Source of the DNA: Roridomyces roridus
Lineage: Eukaryota; Basidiomycota; Agaricomycetes; Agaricales; Mycenaceae
NCBI GenBank assembly: GCA_029378245.1
Contig: JARKIF010000015.1
Span: 1,178,001-1,242,000 of the forward strand
Direction of reading: 5' to 3'
Length of the DNA stretch: 64,000 bases
Shown here: one piece after another, positions 56,340 through 64,000 of the stretch
How the letters are laid out: the number at the start of each line of letters is the position of its first letter
Numbering within the stretch: position 1 is the first letter of the stretch
The notes under the pieces: model-generated
The model's database searches: none
What the model was told of the DNA's origin: nothing
What the model saw: the letters and a program-made list of their open reading frames with translations, nothing else
Position numbers and translations under genes: made by a program

Positions 56340-58631
56340 TCAATGTCCGTCCTCATCCAACGAACCCTCCAAGCCAGCTACCTCGGCGTCAGTCCGCTCC
56401 GCGTCTTGCGTTCGTCCGACGGCCCGCAAATCCTGTGCGAGGGACTTGAGCGCATTGATTTGCAGCCGGCTTAGGGCAGGCCGAGTCTGCGTAATTGTGC
56501 GGTAAAGGTCCGCAGACTGCTGCTGCGCACGTAGAGCATCCTCGTGGAGGCGGCTACTACGAAGATCGCGGGCTAGGCCACGCAGAAGAGCCGCCGTGAT
56601 CTCCGGATTGGTCTCTGCTATCTTGCTGAACAGATCCGCTCCCTCTTTGTCTGCGATGGCCGCATCTTCGTGACGATTGGCGGCGCGCAGGAAGACGGCG
56701 TGCGTGCCCAACTGCGCAGCGAGCTCTGCTTTGACTTCCGGCCGGGGCTTGCTGAGACTACGATGGAGCGCGATGGCGCGTGTCTCTGCCTGGAGTGCAT
56801 CCTCCACTCGGCCGACAGCGCTGAGACTGAATGCCAGATTATCTATGGCGATGCCAGCCAACCGTAGGAGCAAGTCCTTGGGCACGCGGATTCCCAGTTT
56901 CGTGAGGGCCAAGTCCTTTGCGAGCATTTCGTCGTAGACATCGGCCGCCTCTTGCGCCGTGCTCACCGACTCTTCGTACCGGCCTGCCGCTCTCAGCGAT
57001 ACCCCCAGGTTCCCGAGGGTTTGGGCGAGAGATAGTGGAGTTATGGAGTCTGTCGTCCCGGGGAGCTGACGTCGCAATTCGACGGCTTCTTCTTGTAGAC
57101 AGACCGCATCGTTGGCTCGGTCGTATAGCTGATTGAGATGCACACCTAACGACTCTAGTGCATCGGCAAGCTCCTCGCTGGAGGACGGATCCTTGGCTAC
57201 CTCCTGCCGGCAAAGGTCTACCTGCTCTTCAGCGAGACGTATCGCTTCTTCGTGATGCCCAAGTGCCTGGAGAACGCTTGCGAGAGAGGACAAGGCAGTC
57301 ACGAGCTCCTCGACGGAGCTCGAGTCCGCCGTCATCTCCGCCCGGCGCAGGTCGACAACTTCTTTGCAAACAGGCAACACATCTTCATATCGGCGGACCT
57401 TCATAAGTTGTGTCCCGTACCGTGCGAGCACCCGAGGAAGGTCGTCCTTCACCGAGGGTTCCGTCTCTGCGAGCTTACGAGCGAGCGTTACCAGCTCCTC
57501 CGCGAATCGGATCGCCTCCTCGTGGCGGTCAAGCAGCCTGAGATCTACGAAGAAGCCGTTCAGGGCGAGGAACACACCCAGCGCAGCGGTGTGATCCATC
57601 TCTGGGATCTTGCTCGAGGAGCGCAAATTGTCTGCTTCGTCAGCGCGTAATGCCGCTTCGTGGTGCCCGGAATCTCTGAGGTATATCCCCAGGTAATAGA
57701 GCGAGAAGGCGAACTTGATTGTGTCACCGACGTCGGAATCGTCCTTCTCGGCGAGTGAACGAAGCAGCTCAGTCGCTCGTTGCCCTGTTTCCGACGCGTC
57801 ATCAAGACGACCCGCCACGCTGAGCATCACCGCAAGCTGTTTCAGCGACCCAGCGAGTTCTTGTACCACCTGTATGTTCTCCGGGTCTGCCTCCGAAAGC
57901 GTTGAGAGGAGAGCCACTGCCTCGCCGTTTGCATCCAGCGCATCGGCGTACCGGCCAGCCTGCTTGAACATCTTGCCGTGAGTTTTCAACGAGACTGAGA
58001 ACAATATCAAGTTGCTTGTTTGGGGATCCTGCGCAGCGAGCTTGCGACGCAACTGGACCGACTCTCCGTGGGCGCGCAAGGCATCGTCGTGACGCTGTGC
58101 CTCGGCGAGATACTGGCCGAGGAAATAGAGCGAGGATGCGAGAACCGGTTCGACTTTTGGGTCCTTTTCCGCGAGACTGCGACGCAGATTGACGGCTTCT
58201 TGGATTGCTGGGATGGCGTCCTCCTTGCGATGGACAGCTCGTAAATGGCCGCTCAGATTGTGGAGCGAAGTGGCGAGGTCGACGATGGCGTTTGGACCGG
58301 GGCAGGTTTTGACTCGTTCACGACGAATGTCGAGCGCCTCTAGGCTCACTTTCAGTGCCTCTTCGTCGCGTCCGGCAGCCTTGAGGTGCGCGGCGAGGTC
58401 GTGAAGTGCGACGGCGAGGTAGCCCGTGAGATCTGGATCCGACTCGGCCTCTGCGAGTTTGCGAAGCAGCCGCACACTTTCCTCGCCAAGACGTACAGCC
58501 TCTTCGGCTTGCCCCTCCCTGTTCAGAGCAACACCATAGTCGGTCACTGCGAACGCTAGCTTTTTGACGGCCGCGGGGTCGCTGGCTGCAAGTTGGCGAC
58601 GAACTTTGACGACCTCCTCGTGGGTACGCAA
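56340..58631 (-). pseudogene. TPR array protein, 5'-truncated
   Basis: One uninterrupted frame of 763 codons composed almost wholly of tetratricopeptide repeats at roughly 42-44-residue spacing. Examples are ALHDLAAHLKAAGRDEEALK, SLKQLAVMLSVAGRLDDASE, TLGNLGVSLRAAGRYEESVS and LKSLAQDLRAVGRTQDAERT. This is the C-terminal sensor type found on many fungal NLR-like (NACHT or NB-ARC) proteins. There is no ATG at its beginning: an in-frame TGA lies at 58632-58634, directly before LRTHEEVVKVRRQL, and no nucleotide-binding domain is found upstream. The KDZ transposase gene ends only 50 bases away, so the 5' part was probably displaced or lost by that insertion. An upstream exon joined by splicing cannot be excluded. 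Confidence 0.75.
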
Positions 58632-61470
58632 TCACCAGCACCTGGGGCAATGATACATCATGGTTGGTCCCCGACCCACTCTACCGTGATGTATCCTCAT
58701 CCTTCAGCTCCCGCATGGTCACCGCCCATTCCTGCTCATCCAACGCCTTCCCCAGCGAAACCAGGGCGCGTCGAGCTGCTCGGTACCGCGCAGCACTACG
58801 CCGGATAAGCTCATCCATGGCGTCAATCTTGGCCTTCGAGCGCGTGTTCTGCTTGACTCCCCGCACGTTCTTGTCCTTGTACTTGTAAAGGTGCGTCCGT
58901 ACGAGCAGACCGCGTCGAATGTCATCCAGCGCCTCGTTAGCCTGCCCAACGCGCAGCCGGTATTCCATCCGCTGCAGCTCCTCCGAACACCACGTTCCCG
59001 GCTCCCGCTGCTGAGCGCCCGGCACCCTCATCATCTCCGATGGCAGCCACAGCTTCAAGTCCTGCACTTTGACACCCAGGACGGCTTGACTCCGCGCTGC
59101 TCTTGCTCGAGCGTCATCATCCCGTCTTCGGAGCCACAGGGCCTGTGGTACGAATCCCTGCTGCTGCTCCACCCATGCCTCGATTCGCCGCCGCAGTTTT
59201 CCCGTGCTCTCCAGCAACTTGCGCTGCTGGTCGTCCGTTGCATGCTGACCCATAGCTGATATGTCGGAGCTCAGGCTTCGTCTGGGAGCCGTATCAGTAT
59301 GTGTACATGCCCGAGTAGCTGGCGGCGACTTACTGATTCTCCTCAAGCTGCAGGCCAATGGAAAGCATCTCTGACAAGTGCATTCCGTCAAAGACCTCCT
59401 TCTCCCCCTCCACGCCTTTCTCCATCCTCGCTGCCGCCTCCTGTGCCAGCTCCCTCCGAATCTTCGCGAGATGGTCGTCCTTCTCCAGCATCTCGTACGG
59501 GTTTGGCTTCTCGCAATCCTTCTCCCACTCCTGCACCATCACCGTCCAGGTCTCCACTGCATCCAACTCGTCCCCATCGTCTGCTACAGCACGGAGCGAG
59601 CTCTCCATGTCTGCTAGCGCCGCCTTGGTGACCATCATCTCGGGTACCGCCGTTTTCGTCTTTTTCAGCAGGGAGCGACCTGGGGGTTTGCTTCAGAACG
59701 CAATCACATAGGAATAGAATCATTACTCACCGAAGCCTACAATGCGCTTCCAATTGGAGTCATTGAAATGAGCATTGAGGGCATCCCGACGCGCGCCGGG
59801 TCCCATCTGCATCGTGCTGCCGGCAAGCGGATTGGTGTTAGCCCAATTTCGCTCCGGCGCCTCTCCGTCAGTCTGCCCCACATGTGGTGTGAGGTTGAAG
59901 GAGAACAAGAGGTTGCACGCCTCGATGTGCGCAGGGAGGTGAAACTTCGAGACAAGAAAGCTGATGTATTGGATGGCGCCGCCGTCCATCTGGATTTCGG
60001 TATCGTAAGTCGACATCCGGCTCCAGATGTTGATGTGCCATTGGCATGCGATATCGTAGGAGACGATGAGGCGGACGAGGTCGGTACCGGCAACACTCCG
60101 GAAGAACATGTAGTCCATATTGATGTATCTATAGTCGAGTTAGAGGAATTTATTCAGTGATTTGTAGGGACCTACCGCTCTCCAAATTGTAAATCCCCCA
60201 CAGCTAATGGTCGTCTCATGTTATGGCGAGCGCAATCAACTGCTCCGATGCCCGACGATGCCGTTCCGCGCGCCTCACGGTCGGGCTTGTCCACTGCATC
60301 ATGGGAGACGCATGTGCTGCGCTGTGAGATGATTAACTGACCGGTACACGGAGGGGTGTATTAACGCACCTCTTGAGGCATATCCCAATGCTTGGCGACG
60401 TGGCTCATGTACTTCTCTACCTCGCAGTAGAAGGACCAGCCATCTCCCAGGCCAGGGTCCTTGCGCTCTGTCGACACGTCTTTCCGCTTGAGTCGAAAAT
60501 TGGCGTCCATGGCGAGAAATAAGGCAAAAAGAAACCTGGGACAAGTCAGCGTCTGGATGAAGAACGATAAATGTACCAGACTTACTGCTTCTCCTCCGGA
60601 TAGCTTTTCCAATCCTCGACCAAATTCTTGCCGGGGTGGGGACATGCAGGGCAGAGTAAAGCGCATTCGCCAGGTGTGGTGGCCGATAATCCACGCGGAT
60701 CGTGGCCACGCCCCGCACGCTTCAGCATATGGAGGTGGGTCCATTCTCGTGTCATTCGGAGAAATGAGTAGTATCGGCCCTATTTAACCGATCAGCTGGT
60801 TGCGCACAATGCAAATAACCACACTTACCGGTGTTTTGAGGAGCCCGCTGTTGTCCGTACCCCTTGCGAGGCTTTAATAGTAGTCCCACGCCGAGCATTT
60901 CGACTCGTAATTCAAGAGCTCAAAGCGGTCGAGCTCGGCAAACGTAGCTGCAGTCCTGGGATCGACAACCGTGGCGGGGTACAAGCCAGCACGCATTAGC
61001 TGAGTTGTCTGCAATCCCCCCTTCCCGCATCCACAGAAGTCGAGGGCTACAGAGTGCACCCTACCCTCGCCGATGATGACGAACGAGTCACCCGCCGCCC
61101 GGTCCGGCAAGAAGCACCGATCCTCGCGGCTTGCCCAGTGGCCGAGCTGTATCCGAAGCCCAAGATCTTTGAGCGTTTTGGTCTCAAAGAACTTGCCATT
61201 CCAGAACTGGGCATATTGTCAGCGCTTTAAAAGTGAGAAAAGCGTGTCTGCTACCTTGATAACATGCAGCGGACTCTTCCCATGCTCTTTTACAATGCAC
61301 CCCTTGCATAAGAGCTCGCCACCCGAGGTACAGCTGTCACAGCAATATGCGGACGGCTCGAGATAGCATGCTGGGCAAACAGAGCGTGAATGGTGCACGC
61401 CCCGGCCCTCGAGTTCCAGCAGCAGGTCCAGAAAGTCGTCTCTGGAGTGCTGGGTCCATTGGCGTAGAGG

Positions 61471-61478
61471 ATCATCCT
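61471..61478. repeat. 8-bp target duplication, left copy
   Basis: ATCATCCT; on the coding (minus) strand AGGATGAT, which contains the AG of the splice acceptor and the first codons of exon 2. Confidence 0.9.
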
Positions 61479-62084
61479 TAGTGATGTTCAGGGCCGGGCT
61501 TGAGCCCGAAAGCCCGACCAAGCCCGGCCCGGGCTTCATCAAGCCCAGCCCGGCCCGACATCAGGCTTGACAGGGCCCAGGGCTCGGGCTTGGGAAATCT
61601 CAGGCCCGCCGAAGCCCGCCAGGCCCGGGCTTGGCTGTGTATCAGGCAGGCCGAATCACTGGTGCTCGGCAAGCTCTCCGGCGCCGGGTTATCACTTGCC
61701 GAATGTCATTTGCTGCCGAATAGGTGGGTTGACTCACCCATATTCAGAATATTCTCTGATCTGCTCCAAGATCAGGCTTCGGCTTCTGCCGGCATGACTC
61801 CGCCCACGGGAAGAGTGTATGTTTTGGCTGATTGAGCCTCTATCTTTTAATACAGGTTGAATCAGCCACAGACAATGCAAGAGATACATTTACACCCACT
61901 CTTTAAGCAAGTCTCCTAGTAGAAGAAAAAAACTTGTACCAAGCCCAGGCTCGAGCCCGGGCTTGAGGCTTGGGCCGGGCTTGATGCAGGCTCGGGCTCG
62001 GGCTCGGGAAATGTCAAGCCTAAGCCCGCCAAAGCCCAGCCCAAGCCCGGGCTTTTAGGCCCAGCCCGGCCCTGAACATCACTA
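61479..62084. mobile_element. hAT-like MITE in the KDZ gene
   Basis: 606 bp bounded by terminal inverted repeats that begin TAGTGATGTTCAGGGCCGGG, flanked by an exact 8-bp target duplication ATCATCCT (61471-61478 and 62085-62092). The interior is made of GGGCTTGAGCCCG and AAGCCCGCC words near both ends and contains no transposase. An 8-bp duplication plus short TIRs fits the hAT superfamily; no autonomous partner is visible in the window. Confidence 0.88.
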
Positions 62085-62092
62085 ATCATCCT
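62085..62092. repeat. 8-bp target duplication, right copy
   Basis: ATCATCCT, identical to 61471-61478, preceded on the coding strand by CTGCTGC, the original pyrimidine-containing acceptor context. Confidence 0.9.
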
Positions 62093-62495
62093 GCAGCAGT
62101 CAGGCGGATGTCAGCTGAAAAAAAAAGGACATGTACCGAGTCACGCAATGCCCGTGGCTCATCTTCCTCGCCAGAGTCCGAGGCGGACTCTACGCCCAGC
62201 ATCTCTGCTTCCAAAGTGTCGTTGGCTCCGTTTTGAAAGGAACCCAAGTCATCGGGGTCGAGCAGGCCATATGATTGCGTGCGTCTCTTTTGTGGAGACT
62301 GCAGCACAGGGATAAACGTTGAGCGATGCCTTACAGTGCCTCCTCGTCGCAGTTCCACCGATTCTTGAAGCATTCGGCCCTTGGAGGGAATATGCTCTTC
62401 GTCATCCGAGTCGGCATCCGAGCCGTCAAAATTGATCTGGGCCTGGTGGATGGTCCGTTTAGGTGGCATTGGAGAGACGACGGAGGATGGTGGTG

Positions 62496-62888
62496 TTAAA
62501 ACGAGTGTGGGCCGTGGTTAACGAGCGTGGCTTTAGAGTCGGGGCATGGTGGTGGTGGAGGTCGTTTACAATTTGATCGCACATCACCCCTTGCCCATAA
62601 CCTCCATCCCAAGCACGTCAGGGTCCATGGAAAGTGAGTCAAAGCCTTGCCTTTCAGAATCTGAATAACATTATTTATATAGCCACCGATATCGCCCGCG
62701 GTGAGCGCCCTCGCAACACTGATCAGGACCTCCCAATGAGCCTGCGGCGGTGCGTATATGCAGAAACTGGGATTCATGCGCGTTGAATAATATTCAGGTC
62801 TGTATCCCCCGTCTATGTAACCTACGACTTCACATGCCACGCCGCCGCGCACAACCAGACCTGCTCCTTTTACTATACCGCCTTCCAT
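62496..62888 (-). CDS. Hypothetical protein (low confidence)
   Basis: A 130-codon frame with regular composition (YRPEYYSTRMNPSFCIYAPP, TAGDIGGYINNVIQILKGKA), ending just upstream of the KDZ start. I do not recognise the family. It may be an exon of a longer gene on the same strand that continues upstream. Confidence 0.3.
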   Translation of the reverse strand: MEGGIVKGAGLVVRGGVACEVVGYIDGGYRPEYYSTRMNPSFCIYAPPQAHWEVLISVARALTAGDIGGYINNVIQILKGKALTHFPWTLTCLGWRLWARGDVRSNCKRPPPPPCPDSKATLVNHGPHSF

Positions 62889-63021
62889 TCACCTCTCGAG
62901 CTCAATGAAGACCCAGATGATTTCTCTGGTATGCCTGCACTCGACGAACCGGCGAAACTGCGTGCAAAATTGTAGTTACTTATTCCCAGCAAATGCATTC
63001 TTGTTTTTCTACGCAACTACA

Positions 63022-63533
63022 CTACTCCGGACCCTTCGCACTCGACGACTCCCCTGCTTTCACGGAATTGTCAGTCTGAGAATGAGAATGAAGACAACGC
63101 AACATACCGGGAGAGGCAACGTCAACAGCCCTGTGCTTGCGTTTACGCCGGACTATGGGGGCTGACCGGGGCGGGCGAGAACACATATCCCGAAGCCATT
63201 GCTCATGTGGGTCGATGGGGGAAGGGGCCCGCTTGCGCTTGCACGGAATTGGGCGCTCCGAGTCTTGGATGCATTTCTTGATCATGTGTTCGTACACCTC
63301 GGAATTGGGGTAAGTCGAGGCAATTCTAAACTTTTTCAGCACCAAATAACCAAGGTCCAAGACCGATTTGAAATGCACTCGAATTTCGGCGGGGGTGTCT
63401 TGCCGCTCAGGTCGTCCTCAAAACCCTTGAGAATGATAGGGCATGGGTGGTCTGAAAACCGTGGTGAAGCCGGAGCAGGGGAAGCCGGAGCAGGTGAAGG
63501 AGGCGGACTGGTGAAGAGAGGGATTTTTTTCAT
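63022..63533 (-). pseudogene. Hypothetical protein with a possible frameshift
   Basis: Begins MKKIPLFTSPPPSPAPASP at 63533, a Pro/Ser-rich leader, and runs to DDLSGKTPPP. The continuation that looks conserved (PAEIRVHFKSVLDLGYLVLK, then KKCIQDSERPIPCKRKRAPS) is in another frame. The shift lies in a run of five C near 63395-63400. Either a short intron, a real lesion or a homopolymer error explains it. The protein ends around the basic IVRRKRKHRAVDVASPG block. Function unknown. Confidence 0.4.
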
Positions 63534-63694
63534 GGTCGTCCGGGAAAGGGAGGGCTTATCCGAAATCACCTAGCCGAACCGCAAGTCCATCGTGATTGAG
63601 GGCACCGCAGACCATTGAGGGCCGGAACCCGAAATTCCGTATGTAGGATAATGAAGGTGCGCACAATGGCCTGGGCAATTTTACACAACTGAAA

Positions 63695-64000
63695 CTAAGA
63701 GTAATACCCCATCATTTCCAGCCGCCTCCTGCGCTTCACCCCCTTCTCCCCATACCGCAACACATGCAACTCCGCCGACGCGCGCTCTCCATTTTTTTGC
63801 ACCCATTCTGGATCCAGCACCATCGGCTCCGTTTTTGTCTCGGGGAAGGCAAACTCCAGACCCCGCTTCCTGGTGCTCGTCCTGTTGTCCTCTGGCTTCT
63901 CTTCGGTTTTGTTGCTGTTGGATGCAGGCTTGAGATTCGTCTCAAGCCAAGCCATGGTACCATCACTGAGTTTCGGGACTTTTCCTTCGAAGAATTTGAG
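63695..64000 (-). CDS. Hypothetical protein, 5' end outside the window
   Basis: The frame is open from the right edge (LKFFEGKVPKLSDGTMAWL) to a stop at 63695-63697. The end is basic and charged (GEKGVKRRRRLEMMGYYS), preceded by an acidic/Thr-rich region. If the ATG at 63955 is the true start it would be 86 aa, but in-frame sequence continues upstream past the window. No family recognised. Confidence 0.4.
   Translation of the reverse strand, partial: LKFFEGKVPKLSDGTMAWLETNLKPASNSNKTEEKPEDNRTSTRKRGLEFAFPETKTEPMVLDPEWVQKNGERASAELHVLRYGEKGVKRRRRLEMMGYYS

Larger units (their letters stand above)
58681..62469 (-). pseudogene. KDZ transposase with CxC2-like zinc cluster
   Basis: A transposase gene of the Kyakuja-Dileera-Zisupton superfamily. 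Exon 1 (62469-62137) is an acidic leader starting MPPKRTIHQAQINFDG. Exon 2 (61476-61255) holds the Cys cluster CPACYLEPSAYCCDSC...CKGC of the CxC2 type. Exon 3 (from 61206) reads LGHWASREDRC and VALDFCGCGKG. Later exons give CPACPHPGKNLVEDW, LAMDANFRLKRKDVS (first Asp), GERYINMDYMFF, VSYDIACQW (second Asp) and TDGEAPERNWAN (Glu), the DDE set. A helical C-terminal region follows, to 58681. Lesions: an in-frame TAA at 60874-60876, within the SAWDYY motif, and a 606-bp MITE at the exon 2 acceptor. The rest is in frame across several GT-AG introns, so decay is recent. Confidence 0.85.

Overview
This window reads as nuclear DNA of a mushroom-forming basidiomycete (Agaricomycetes). Its genes carry many short GT-AG introns of about 50-60 bases. 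The families present are typical of agarics: F-box/leucine-rich proteins, ARM-repeat proteins, TPR arrays of the kind found on fungal NLR-like proteins, a CE16-type GDSL esterase, a LaeA-like methyltransferase and a KDZ/CxC2 transposase. The genus is not determinable from sequence alone. A repeat-rich genome such as a Mycena-like agaric would fit, but that is inference.

Layout. 1-9.3 kb is a compact genic block: methyltransferase (+), secreted beta-propeller protein (+), dual-specificity phosphatase (-), monoacylglycerol lipase-like hydrolase (-), ARM-repeat protein (-). 10-15.8 kb holds an F-box fragment and then a complete Ty1/copia LTR retrotransposon with 240-bp LTRs that look identical, a CTTTC target duplication and one frameshift in reverse transcriptase. 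17-21 kb holds an intact F-box-like gene and a decayed serine carboxypeptidase gene. 21-26.3 kb has no recognisable gene and consists of degenerate 90-bp repeats flanked by direct repeats. 26.65-33.57 kb is a large inverted-repeat structure: two 1,168-bp arms, collinear without indels, full of GGTGGGTATACCCACC palindromes, around a 4.6-kb spacer with two unfamiliar spliced genes.

33.6-47 kb is dominated by F-box/LRR genes on the minus strand (one frameshifted, one internally deleted, two intact), a fatty-acid-hydroxylase remnant, a small secreted protein and dispersed non-coding duplications. 48.7-50.2 kb is the most notable locus: a 13-exon gene for a secreted precursor in which each 19-residue repeat, with a dibasic RR site, is encoded by its own 57-base exon. 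This predicts a Kex2-processed family of near-identical short peptides. 50.5-54.5 kb has an F-box remnant, a second ARM-repeat gene and a GDSL/CE16 esterase with an altered splice donor. 56.3-62.5 kb has a 5'-truncated TPR gene abutting a KDZ transposase gene. The transposase gene carries a premature stop and a 606-bp hAT-like MITE inserted exactly at a splice acceptor. The last 1.5 kb has small hypothetical genes.

The genes do not form one pathway. The common theme is gene-family turnover driven by duplication and mobile elements. All exon structures were deduced by eye from reading frame and splice consensus; family names rest on motif recognition, not on database searches.
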